Assembly: GCA_017452565.1 (NCBI GenBank)
Contig: JAFTMF010000059.1
Span: 1 to 5,409, forward strand
Source of the DNA: Clostridia bacterium
GTDB taxonomy: Bacteria; Bacillota; Clostridia; Oscillospirales; CAG-272
Length of the DNA: 5,409 bases
Direction of reading: 5' to 3'
The first letter of the stretch is position 1. The number at the start of each line of letters is the position of its first letter. The notes beneath the pieces were generated by a model that was given only the letters and a program-made list of their open reading frames with translations, had not been told where the DNA came from and did no database searches. The position numbers were made by a program, and so were the translations under genes. This document shows positions 1-5,409 of this stretch, piece after piece.

Positions 1-245
1 GATCTGCCCTCACCTTCACGGTGAAGGGGCAGGATGCGGTGCTCTTCCGCATCGGCTCGTCCATCCCGGAGGACGCTCCCGATCAGCCCGACCTGTCCGA
101 TGACGAGGGCTCTCAGCCCACTCCTCCCACAGCTGAAAAGCCGGCAGGGAAGAGTCTGCTCCCCGCCCTGCTGGGAGGCATCGGCCTTGCGGCAGTTATA
201 GGGACTGTTGTCATCGTTCTCGCAGTACGCAAGAAAAAACGATGA
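1..245 (+). CDS. C-terminal end of a membrane-anchored surface protein (5' partial)
   Basis: The reading frame is open from the left edge to a TGA at 243-245, so only the last 80 or so residues are visible. They begin with a beta-strand-like stretch ending in AVLFRIG, which resembles the last strand of C-terminal beta-sandwich domains of glycoside hydrolases. An acidic, Pro/Thr-rich linker follows (PEDAPDQPDLSDDEGSQP and on). Then comes one hydrophobic helix of about 24 residues (LLPALLGGIGLAAVIGTVVI and four more) and a RKKKR tail. This is a type I topology: an extracellular body, one membrane span and a short basic cytoplasmic end. There is no LPXTG motif, so it is not a sortase substrate. 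The glycosidase identity is inference from the short strand and the neighbours; the anchor is directly visible. The body of the protein lies outside the window. It lies 50 bp upstream of the esterase lipoprotein on the same strand and may share its transcript. Confidence 0.75.
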   Translation, partial: SALTFTVKGQDAVLFRIGSSIPEDAPDQPDLSDDEGSQPTPPTAEKPAGKSLLPALLGGIGLAAVIGTVVIVLAVRKKKR

Positions 246-251
246 ATTTAT

Positions 252-271
252 CAGTATTTGTGGAAATACTG
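252..271 (+). other. Intercistronic hairpin between the anchored protein and the esterase
   Basis: CAGTATTT at 252-259 and AAATACTG at 264-271 form a perfect 8-bp inverted repeat around a GTGG loop. It begins 7 bp after the upstream stop codon and ends about 10 bp before the esterase ribosome binding site. The stem is AT-rich and is followed by TTATCTTT rather than a clean T run, so it would be a weak terminator at best. It could instead be a partial terminator or an mRNA processing or stability element. The repeat is visible; the role is inference. Confidence 0.5.
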
Positions 272-279
272 TTATCTTT

Positions 280-287
280 AGAAAGGA
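280..287 (+). promoter_or_regulatory. Ribosome binding site setting the esterase start
   Basis: AGAAAGGA lies 8 bases before the ATG at 296. It decides for this start over the in-frame ATG at 242, which would overlap the upstream stop codon, has only A-rich coding sequence before it, and would put 18 extra residues before the lipoprotein signal. Confidence 0.8.
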
Positions 288-295
288 AAACTCCT

Positions 296-1501
296 ATGAA
301 AAAGCTTTTATCCCTTTTGTTGGCAGGCTCGATGCTGATCCTGCCTCTCCTCACCGGTTGTGATGCGGGCAAGCCTGCCGACACCACTACCACCACCGCC
401 ACCACCGAGACTCCCGCTCCCGAAGAGCCCAAAGTCTCCTACGACAGCATCACCATCGGCGGTGTCGATCTGTCTCAGTATCAGATCGTTTATGCGGCTG
501 ACGAGTATTCCCGTGTGAAGCGAAACTATCCCGATAGCTTCGAGTACGGAGATACCCATTATGACCGCATTATTGCCGAGGAGTTGGCCGCAACGCTGGA
601 GAGTATGACCGGCGTAGCCGTTCCCGTCGTATCCGATACCAAGGCAAAGACCGATCACGAGATCCTCATCGGCAAGACCTCCCGTCCTCAGTCCAACACC
701 AACAAGTCGGGGCTGTCTGACGTTTACACCTACCGCATTTCTATGCTGGAGGGCAAGCTCTGTATCAACGGCGGCTCTGCCGGTGCGACCTATCACGCAC
801 TGGATGCGCTGTACAAGGATTTTGCCAATCAGAACAGCAAGGACGTGCAAATCCCCGACGGTCTCGCAATGGAGAACACTGCTGATCTGATTACCGTTGC
901 CTGCGTAGGCGACAGTATCACCGAGGGCTACGGCTGCTCTAGCGGTCTGTACTGCTCCTATCCCGTGATTCTGCAGAGAATTTTGTGGAAGGATTACATC
1001 ATCTACAACTACGGCGTCAGCGGCAAGACTATGCGGGAAGACCTCAATGATGCCTACATCAAGACCGGTGCTTACACCAATATGCTGAACGGCGCAAGAG
1101 ATGCGGACATCACTCTGATTATGCTGGGCACCAACGACTCCAACCGCGATCAGAACTGGAACGCCAATTCCACCGCCAAGTTTGAAGAAGGCTACCGCAA
1201 TCTGCTGAACGCCATCAAGAAGAGAAATCCCGATATGACCTACTTCCTGATGAACTGTCCCGTTTACGGCGGCAACGATGCCTTTGGCAGCAAGACGGTT
1301 CGTGATCTGCAGAAGGAGCTCACCGAAACCCTCATCGGCGAGGGGTGGGATCTCCACTTCTACGATATGTACTCCTACACCAAGAACGTTATCACTCTGA
1401 AAAACTTCCCCGACAAGCTCCATCCCGGCGATAAGGGCTACGGAATGCTGGCCAACGGCGTTGCCGAAATGCTGGAAGAGTACAGAGCGACAGAAGAATA
1501 A
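296..1501 (+). CDS. SGNH/GDSL-family esterase lipoprotein
   Basis: The product is 401 residues. It starts with a lipoprotein signal peptide (MKKLLSLLLAGSM and on) and a lipobox L19-T-G-C22, so the mature protein should be lipid-anchored on the outer face of the membrane. Residues 23-46 are a Thr/Pro-rich linker, partly encoded by repeated ACC codons at 383-406. Residues from about 47 to 195 look like the small alpha/beta domain found at the N-terminus of alpha-glucuronidases and GH20 enzymes (AAEELAATLESMTG-like helix, then EILIGKTSR). From about 200 an SGNH hydrolase follows. Block I is GDSITEG with nucleophile S207. Block II is NYGVSG (N238-G243). Block III is GTND with N280. Block V is DKLHP with D373 and H376. 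The catalytic residues are therefore complete. Family members remove acetyl or other acyl groups from polysaccharides or lipids. Polysaccharide deacetylation is inferred here from surface location and the nearby arabinofuranosidase. The start is set by the AGAAAGGA site and the signal peptide. A strong terminator follows the stop. Confidence 0.9.
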   Translation: MKKLLSLLLAGSMLILPLLTGCDAGKPADTTTTTATTETPAPEEPKVSYDSITIGGVDLSQYQIVYAADEYSRVKRNYPDSFEYGDTHYDRIIAEELAATLESMTGVAVPVVSDTKAKTDHEILIGKTSRPQSNTNKSGLSDVYTYRISMLEGKLCINGGSAGATYHALDALYKDFANQNSKDVQIPDGLAMENTADLITVACVGDSITEGYGCSSGLYCSYPVILQRILWKDYIIYNYGVSGKTMREDLNDAYIKTGAYTNMLNGARDADITLIMLGTNDSNRDQNWNANSTAKFEEGYRNLLNAIKKRNPDMTYFLMNCPVYGGNDAFGSKTVRDLQKELTETLIGEGWDLHFYDMYSYTKNVITLKNFPDKLHPGDKGYGMLANGVAEMLEEYRATEE

Positions 1502-1512
1502 GCTAGGCAAAC

Positions 1513-1540
1513 AACACCACCTCGGCGAGGTGGTGTTTTT
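1513..1540 (+). terminator. Rho-independent terminator after the esterase gene
   Basis: AACACCACCTC at 1513-1523 and GAGGTGGTGTT at 1527-1537 form a perfect 11-bp stem with a GGC loop. A run of five T ends at 1540. It begins 12 bases after the esterase stop codon and separates that gene from the AT-rich gene downstream. Confidence 0.93.
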
Positions 1541-1557
1541 GATGAAGAAAACGCATA

Positions 1558-1586
1558 TTGACTTATGAATGATTTTGTGGTATAAA
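1558..1586 (+). promoter_or_regulatory. Sigma-A promoter for the AT-rich hypothetical gene
   Basis: The -35 box TTGACT is at 1558-1563 and the -10 box TATAAA at 1581-1586, with a 17-bp spacer. The spacer ends in TGG, giving an extended -10. Transcription should start near 1593, about 33 bases before the ATG at 1626. Because the in-frame ATG at 1569 lies between the two boxes, this promoter argues for the shorter protein. Confidence 0.85.
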
Positions 1587-1610
1587 GTAAGAAGAAACAG
1601 AGTTTGCAGA

Positions 1611-1616
1611 AGGAGG
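1611..1616 (+). promoter_or_regulatory. Strong Shine-Dalgarno site setting the hypothetical gene start
   Basis: AGGAGG lies 9 bases before the ATG at 1626. A nearer ATG at 1618 is out of frame and reaches a stop after three codons. The site, with the promoter position, rules out the longer in-frame start at 1569. Confidence 0.88.
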
Positions 1617-1625
1617 GATGATACG

Positions 1626-2168
1626 ATGACTTTATCTCAAGCTAAAGATTTATTGACAACCAATTCAATCCCGTTTCAAGAATGTGAATTTGCAAGCGAA
1701 GCGGATTTTCTCTATCATATATCACCGTCCTTGTACACAAAAAATGCAAAAGAACACAAATATTATGCTTTGATAGTTCAAAGCAATAATGGGAAAAAAC
1801 ATATCGAGCTGGAATTTGAAGAAAAGAACGGCGAGTATGTGTTTTGGGATTTGTGGTTTGGAGATTTTAGTTTTGAGTATTTTTCCGGTGATGCATCGGA
1901 AAACGGTTCCTATTTGATCGAAGAGATTCAAGAAATTATGCAAGGCAAACATACCGTTATAATGGTTACCAATCCCCAAACCAAGCGTTGGATTGCCGAT
2001 GCACAATTTGACCGCAGTGATCCCGAGGACGATTGGTTCGGGGAAATAGGTTTTCAAAGAATGATGAAACGGATTCGCAAAAAACGGACGATTTGGGGAC
2101 GATTGTTTGGATCTAAAAGAAGTTATGAAATCTATGATTGGAATACCTACGAACGTATAGTAAAATAA
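1626..2168 (+). CDS. AT-rich orphan gene, 180-residue protein of unknown function
   Basis: I do not recognise a family. The protein has no signal peptide and no membrane helix, so it should be cytoplasmic. Residues 1-35 look helical (MTLSQAKDLLTTN and on). A predicted beta-rich middle contains a very aromatic, acidic stretch at residues 70-86 (EYVFWDLWFGDFSFEYF). Another strand follows at 109-115 (HTVIMVT), then an acidic patch (DPEDDW, 132-137) and a strongly basic segment at 145-165 containing RMMKRIRKKR. The C-terminus is aromatic and polar. Lines of this gene that I counted are 27-43% G+C, against 62% for a counted line of the esterase gene, so recent transfer is plausible. It has its own extended -10 promoter and strong ribosome binding site and is bounded by terminators on both sides, so it is expressed alone. 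Small, acidic and aromatic orphans of this kind are sometimes immunity proteins, but no toxin gene is visible here and that idea is speculation. Confidence 0.85.
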   Translation: MTLSQAKDLLTTNSIPFQECEFASEADFLYHISPSLYTKNAKEHKYYALIVQSNNGKKHIELEFEEKNGEYVFWDLWFGDFSFEYFSGDASENGSYLIEEIQEIMQGKHTVIMVTNPQTKRWIADAQFDRSDPEDDWFGEIGFQRMMKRIRKKRTIWGRLFGSKRSYEIYDWNTYERIVK

Positions 2169-2199
2169 TTGAACCAATAAAATTTGCTGATTGCAGATC

Positions 2200-2228
2200 A
2201 AAAAGCCACCACGAAAAACGTGGTGGCT
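2200..2228 (-). terminator. Shared terminator between convergent genes
   Basis: AGCCACCACG at 2204-2213 and CGTGGTGGCT at 2219-2228 form a perfect 10-bp stem with an AAAAA loop. On the - strand the stem runs directly into TTTTT (2204-2200), so it is a good terminator for the aldo/keto reductase, whose stop is 33 bp away. On the + strand it is followed only by TAATCTTAGTTTT, so it would stop transcription of the AT-rich gene less efficiently. Confidence 0.88.
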
Positions 2229-2260
2229 AATCTTAGTTTTACGGTTGGTTTGCGTTTGCT

Positions 2261-3253
2261 TTATCTCTTTGCAAGGATTGCGTCGATTTCTGCCAGCTCT
2301 TCTTCGGTGAAGCTCATATTCTTCAGCGCTTCTACGTTCTCCTTCACCTGCTCGCCGCGGCTTGCGCCAATGAGGGCGGAGGTGACACCGTCAGTGCGGA
2401 GGGTCCAAGCCAGCGCCATCTGTGCCAGTGTCTGACCGCGGCGCTCTGCCACTGCATTCAGGGCACGAACGGTGCGCAGCAGATTCTCGTTGATGTCCGA
2501 TGCCCGCATAAAGCGAGGATCGTGGATGGCACGGGAGTCGGCAGGGATGCCGTTCAGATAGCGTCCCGTCAGCTTACCGCCTGCCAGAGGGCCGAAGGCG
2601 ATACAGCCAACGCCGTGCTCCTTCAGAACGTCAGTCAGGCCGTGCTCGATGGAGCGGTTGAACATAGAGTAGTTGGGCTGATGGATCAGCATATGAGTGC
2701 CCATCTTCTCCAGCGTCTCGATGGCAACCTTAGCCTGCTCGGGGCTATAGTTGGAGATGCCCACGTAAAGCGCCTTACCGCTTCTTACGATGTCGTGGAG
2801 TGCCTGCATAGTCTCCTCAATGGGCGTGTGCGGGTCGGGACGGTGGTGGTAGAAGATGTCCACGTAGTCTACGTGCATTCTCTTCAGCGACTGGTCAAGG
2901 CTGGCGATGAGGTACTTGCGGGAGCCGTCGTTGCCGTAGGGACCCTGCCACATATCGTAGCCTGCCTTGGTGGAAATCAGCAGCTCGTCACGGTGGGTGT
3001 GCCAGTCACGGTCCATATGGATACCGAAGTTGCGCTCTGCCTCACCGTAGGGAGGGCCGTAGTTGTTGGCAAGGTCAAAATGAGTGATACCATTGTCGAA
3101 GGCGGTGCGAAGGATGTCCTTCTGCACGCCGAAGGGGGTGATGTCGCCAAAATTGTGCCACAGACCCAGGGAGATGGCGGGCAGCTTAATGCCGCTTCTG
3201 CCACATCTGCGGTAGGGCTGTTTTCTGTAACGGTCATCTGCGGGAATGTACAT
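2261..3253 (-). CDS. gpr: Aldo/keto reductase of the YghZ/Gpr type (L-glyceraldehyde 3-phosphate reductase)
   Basis: This 330-residue cytoplasmic TIM-barrel oxidoreductase should use NADPH to reduce aldehydes. Characterised relatives (E. coli YghZ, AKR14) reduce L-glyceraldehyde 3-phosphate and methylglyoxal. From memory, it matches YghZ closely along its length: CGRSGIKLPA at the start, LGLWHNFG (29-36), HFDLANNYGPP (58-68), STKAGYDMW (94-102), GSRKYLIASLDQSLKRM (110-126), SGKALYVGIS, HQPNYS, and the cofactor-binding LIGASR at 294-299. The catalytic tetrad is D60, Y65, K96 and H137, all present. The ATG is preceded by GGAGGT (rc of 3262-3267) with 8 bases between, and the N-terminus aligns with YghZ, so the start is firm. 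It has its own promoter and ends at a terminator. A detoxification role is likely; the exact physiological aldehyde cannot be read from the sequence, and the gene symbol is by homology only. Confidence 0.94.
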   Translation of the reverse strand: MYIPADDRYRKQPYRRCGRSGIKLPAISLGLWHNFGDITPFGVQKDILRTAFDNGITHFDLANNYGPPYGEAERNFGIHMDRDWHTHRDELLISTKAGYDMWQGPYGNDGSRKYLIASLDQSLKRMHVDYVDIFYHHRPDPHTPIEETMQALHDIVRSGKALYVGISNYSPEQAKVAIETLEKMGTHMLIHQPNYSMFNRSIEHGLTDVLKEHGVGCIAFGPLAGGKLTGRYLNGIPADSRAIHDPRFMRASDINENLLRTVRALNAVAERRGQTLAQMALAWTLRTDGVTSALIGASRGEQVKENVEALKNMSFTEEELAEIDAILAKR

Positions 3254-3285
3254 AATTGGTTACCTCCGGTTCGTATATTGATTTC

Positions 3286-3314
3286 ATTGTATCACAAAGA
3301 GGGCAATCTGTCAA
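3286..3314 (-). promoter_or_regulatory. Sigma-A promoter for the aldo/keto reductase
   Basis: Read on the - strand, the -35 box TTGACA (3314-3309) and the -10 box TACAAT (3291-3286) are separated by 17 bp. The spacer ends in TGA, giving an extended -10. Transcription should start near 3279, leaving a leader of about 26 bases that holds the GGAGGT ribosome binding site. No operator-like repeat overlaps it, so it looks constitutive and strong. Confidence 0.87.
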
Positions 3315-3370
3315 CGAACACTGTTTTTGAGCCGAGATTATTATAAAGACTGCCGTAAATAACATTGGAT

Positions 3371-3823
3371 TTATAATTGCTCCAGTATCTCCGCAGCGTT
3401 GGTGTCGGGCTTCACCTTGGGCATCACTCGCAGGATATTGCCCTCCTCGTCGATGAGGAAGGTGGTGCGGACCACTCCCATAGAGGATTTGCCGTAGAGC
3501 TTTTTCTCCTGCCAAACGCCGTAGGCGGTGATGGCGGACAGCTCGGGATCGGATAGCAGGATAAAGGGAAGCGCATACTTTTGGGCAAATTTGCCGTGGG
3601 AGGCTACGCTGTCCTTGCTGATGCCAATGACCTCCACGCCCTTTTCCCGAAAGGCATCGTAAGCGGATGCGAAGGCGCAGGCCTGACGGGTACAGCCGGG
3701 GGTGTTGTCTCTGGGGTAAAAATAAACTACTACCTTCTTGCCTCGGAAATCCGAGAGGGAGACGAGAGTTCCGTCTTTATCGGGAAGAGTGAAATCGGGG
3801 GCTTTGCTGCCGATGGATACCAT
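3371..3823 (-). CDS. bcp: Thiol peroxidase, Bcp/PrxQ-type peroxiredoxin
   Basis: The 150-residue cytoplasmic protein reduces hydrogen peroxide and organic hydroperoxides using a reactive cysteine that is recycled by thioredoxin or a similar thiol donor. It is full length for the family. It has the opening strand and APDFTLPDKDG (8-18), then the active-site segment YFYPRDNTPGCT (34-45) with T41 and peroxidatic C44. C49, five residues on, is the resolving cysteine typical of PrxQ enzymes that form an intramolecular disulfide. It also has GISKDS (67-72), LLSDPE (89-94) and the conserved arginine R119 in VVRTTFLID. The ATG is preceded by AGGAAAGG about 7 bases upstream. The gene has its own promoter just after the arabinofuranosidase terminator. 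I see no clear terminator in the 117 bp before the reductase gene, so some read-through into it is possible. Antioxidant enzymes of this kind are common in anaerobes. Confidence 0.95.
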   Translation of the reverse strand: MVSIGSKAPDFTLPDKDGTLVSLSDFRGKKVVVYFYPRDNTPGCTRQACAFASAYDAFREKGVEVIGISKDSVASHGKFAQKYALPFILLSDPELSAITAYGVWQEKKLYGKSSMGVVRTTFLIDEEGNILRVMPKVKPDTNAAEILEQL

Positions 3824-3867
3824 AAGCGAACCTTTCCTGCGCCATTGCGCATATCGGATTTTATATC

Positions 3868-3896
3868 ATTATGCCATAGTTTGCCCGGATTGTCAA
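3868..3896 (-). promoter_or_regulatory. Sigma-A promoter for the peroxiredoxin, with a partial PerR-like site
   Basis: On the - strand, TTGACA (3896-3891) and CATAAT (3873-3868) are 17 bp apart. The spacer ends in TGG, giving an extended -10. The ribosome binding site AGGAAAGG and ATG lie 45-50 bases downstream. The -10 region continues as CATAATGATATAAA, which matches the PerR box consensus TTATAATNATTATAA at 9 of 14 fixed positions by hand. That is suggestive but not decisive. Confidence 0.82.
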
Positions 3897-3914
3897 GAGC
3901 GATACGGGGCAGAT

Positions 3915-3946
3915 AAAAACGGCAAGCACTTCGTGCTTGCCGTTTT
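3915..3946 (-). terminator. Rho-independent terminator of the arabinofuranosidase gene
   Basis: AAAACGGCAAGCAC at 3916-3929 and GTGCTTGCCGTTTT at 3933-3946 form a perfect 14-bp stem around a TTC loop. On the - strand it starts 10 bases after the TAA at 3957-3959 and ends in TTTTTAT. It also carries four T on the + strand and so could work both ways, but no + strand gene ends here. Confidence 0.93.
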
Positions 3947-3956
3947 GATGTTTTCG

Positions 3957-5409
3957 TTATTCCACAGTGATGGTAATCACGTTCACCGAGTTGGCAGGGA
4001 GCTTTGCCAGCTGACCTTCGCAGGGAACGCTATCGCCGATGGCAACCTTGCTTGGTGCTGCCGCAGTATTCACAGCGTTCAGCGCACCGGCGAGGGATTT
4101 TACGGTCATACTCTTCATACCGGGCAGCTCGATCCACACGTTCTGTGCAGACTCGTAGCGGTTGACCACGGTGAGCACTACCGTCTTGCCGTCCTCGGAG
4201 ATGGATGCACTGACGCTGAAATCCACGTTTTCTCGGGCGGTGTGGGCGATGAGAGTGCCTTGCAAGCCGCTGCCGATGAGCTCTGCTGCCAGTGCGGGAG
4301 GCTGGAGCCAAACTTCGTCGCTATCCATAAACACCAGACCCTGATTCCAGCCGTTGTCGTTCTGATCCTGCACCTGCAGGCAGTTGGCAGAGCAGACGAT
4401 AGGGAAGATATCCGAGGCTTTGATGGTGGCGTTGATGGCAAAGGCGTTGCAGAGCGCACGCTCCAGCGTGTGGGCGTTGGCGTTGAGCTCGAAGATGCAG
4501 AGCTTGGGATCAGACGCGGGGCAGATGGACTTCAGCGCATCGTAGAGGCTGAAGGCCGCCTCAATGTAGGAGGCAGGCTCGTTGCCGCTCTCGCTCCACC
4601 AATGGATGTCAAACCAAACGGTCTGTCCGTTCTCCATAGCGTTGTCCAAGATAGACTTGTGGGGAGCAAGGGTAGTGATGCCCGCATCACTGCCGGTGAA
4701 GTTGTAGGGATCGGTGATCACGTCGCGGTAAGCGAAGTCGCCTACCACCAGAATCAGATCGGGAGCGATGTCTTTGATGGCGTCGGCAATGGCGTTGAAG
4801 CGGCGTGCAAAGTCTGCGTTCACCTTTTCCTCGTTGCCGATCTGAATCATCTTCAGATTGTAGGGCTCCTCCCGTCCCATGGACTTGCGGAGCTGTACCC
4901 AAGGATCGTTCTCATCGGTGCCAAGGGCGAAGCGGACGAAGTCTGCCATATCCTCGGGGGATTCGTAGGCGTTGAAGTCGGGGATGTAGTAGATGCCCAT
5001 CGCCTCGCAGAGATCCATAAACTCCACGATGCCGAAGCCGAAGGAGGAGTAGGTGTACCACCAGCCCTTGTAGGTGGGACGATCCTCGGGAGCGCCTACC
5101 ATAGACTTCCACTTGTAGTCGGCGGCGTTGGCCATACATCCGCCAAAGCGGAGGACCTTCAGACCGATGGCCTCCATTCCTTCGACTACGTCCTTTCGGA
5201 CGGGCAGACCCTTGTAGCGTGCCCACTCGCCGGGCTGGAGGTAGGCGTAGCCGATATTGATCTCAGCGGGGGAGGCGAGGGAGAGGGCAAAGCTGCCGTT
5301 GTCGTCGGTAGCGTTGGGGGACATCGTAAAGCTGTACTTGGTAAAGTCGCCGGCCTTCACGTCAATAGTGGTGGTAGCGTAAACCTTGCTGCCGTCCGCC
5401 GAGCGGAGA
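3957..5409 (-). CDS. GH51-type alpha-L-arabinofuranosidase (5' partial)
   Basis: The frame is open to the right edge, so the N-terminus is missing; 483 residues are visible. Numbering here counts the GTG codon at 5360 as 1, although it has no ribosome binding site and lies inside the domain. The enzyme should release L-arabinofuranose from arabinoxylan or arabinan. First comes the end of a CBM-like beta-sandwich (FTKYSFTMSP and on), leading into INIGYAYLQPGEW (35-47). The TIM barrel follows, with VLRFGGCMANAADYKWKSMV (69-88), GAPEDRP (89-95), WWYTYSSFGFGIVEFMDLCE (100-119) and the motif GNEE at 175-178, where E177 is the likely acid/base. DIHWW (251-255) comes next, then FELNANAH (290-297), where E291 is the likely nucleophile. 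A C-terminal beta-sandwich starts near 380 (VSASISEDGKTVVLTVVN). The motif order fits GH51, but several motifs differ from the usual forms (RFGGCM for RWPGGCF, DIHWW for a DEHYY-like segment), so it is probably a divergent branch. Export cannot be judged without the N-terminus. Confidence 0.85.
   Translation of the reverse strand, partial: LRSADGSKVYATTTIDVKAGDFTKYSFTMSPNATDDNGSFALSLASPAEINIGYAYLQPGEWARYKGLPVRKDVVEGMEAIGLKVLRFGGCMANAADYKWKSMVGAPEDRPTYKGWWYTYSSFGFGIVEFMDLCEAMGIYYIPDFNAYESPEDMADFVRFALGTDENDPWVQLRKSMGREEPYNLKMIQIGNEEKVNADFARRFNAIADAIKDIAPDLILVVGDFAYRDVITDPYNFTGSDAGITTLAPHKSILDNAMENGQTVWFDIHWWSESGNEPASYIEAAFSLYDALKSICPASDPKLCIFELNANAHTLERALCNAFAINATIKASDIFPIVCSANCLQVQDQNDNGWNQGLVFMDSDEVWLQPPALAAELIGSGLQGTLIAHTARENVDFSVSASISEDGKTVVLTVVNRYESAQNVWIELPGMKSMTVKSLAGALNAVNTAAAPSKVAIGDSVPCEGQLAKLPANSVNVITITVE

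Noticed and set aside
242..295. Upstream in-frame ATG for the esterase at 242
   Set aside because: It would overlap the previous stop and put 18 residues before a textbook lipoprotein signal; the ribosome binding site at 280-287 serves the ATG at 296.
383..406. ACC-rich repeat that could be a microsatellite
   Set aside because: It encodes the Thr-rich linker of the lipoprotein and is not perfectly periodic; one codon is GCC and one is ACT.
308..1510. Long - strand open frame of 400 codons opposite the esterase gene
   Set aside because: It lies exactly antisense to a gene with a complete SGNH motif set and signal peptide. Its translation is a low-complexity Val/Gly/Ile-rich sequence with no recognisable motif.
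1569..1625. Upstream in-frame ATG for the AT-rich gene at 1569
   Set aside because: It lies between the -35 and -10 boxes of the gene's own promoter, and AGGAGG at 1611-1616 serves the ATG at 1626.
2522..3346. Long + strand open frame of 274 codons opposite the aldo/keto reductase
   Set aside because: It is the antisense shadow of a clearly recognised YghZ-type gene; the translation is Val/Gly-rich and shows no domain.
3254..3370. Possible terminator between the peroxiredoxin and reductase genes
   Set aside because: The stretch is AT-rich, but I could find no stable GC-containing stem followed by a T run on the - strand.
3234..3515. - strand frame overlapping the peroxiredoxin 3' end and the reductase promoter
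   Set aside because: It runs through the reductase promoter and the peroxiredoxin stop in a different frame, and no family features are visible.
5358..5360. GTG codon as the true start of the arabinofuranosidase
   Set aside because: There is no ribosome binding site before it, the frame stays open to the window edge, and the codon falls inside a beta-sandwich domain.

Overview
The window looks like chromosome from an anaerobic, polysaccharide-degrading Firmicute, most likely a gut or rumen clostridium of the Oscillospirales/Ruminococcaceae kind. This is an inference. It rests on strong AGGAGG-type ribosome binding sites, sigma-A promoters with TTGACA boxes, short hairpin-plus-T terminators, a lipoprotein with a Thr-rich linker, and surface carbohydrate enzymes in DNA that is moderately GC-rich except for one gene.

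The left half (1-2168) reads on the + strand. It starts with the 3' end of a surface protein that finishes in a single membrane anchor. Next is a complete lipoprotein carrying an SGNH/GDSL esterase domain (296-1501), closed by a strong terminator. Then comes a small AT-rich gene of unknown function (1626-2168) with its own consensus promoter. The right half (2261-5409) reads on the - strand. From right to left it holds most of a GH51-type alpha-L-arabinofuranosidase (cut at the window edge), a terminator, a Bcp/PrxQ peroxiredoxin, and a YghZ/Gpr-type aldo/keto reductase. The two halves converge on a shared hairpin terminator at 2204-2228.

The two ends suggest breakdown of plant cell-wall polysaccharide at the cell surface. 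The esterase could remove acyl groups and the GH51 enzyme arabinose side chains, for example from arabinoxylan, but the substrate is not shown by the sequence. The peroxiredoxin and reductase between them are ordinary detoxification genes. Each has its own promoter, so this is not one tight polysaccharide-utilisation operon. No gene-free stretch exceeds 300 bases. No tRNA, rRNA, CRISPR array, insertion sequence or clear riboswitch was seen. The least explained element is the AT-rich orphan gene, which sits as a self-contained unit between two terminators. I found no clear evidence of an undescribed multi-gene system.
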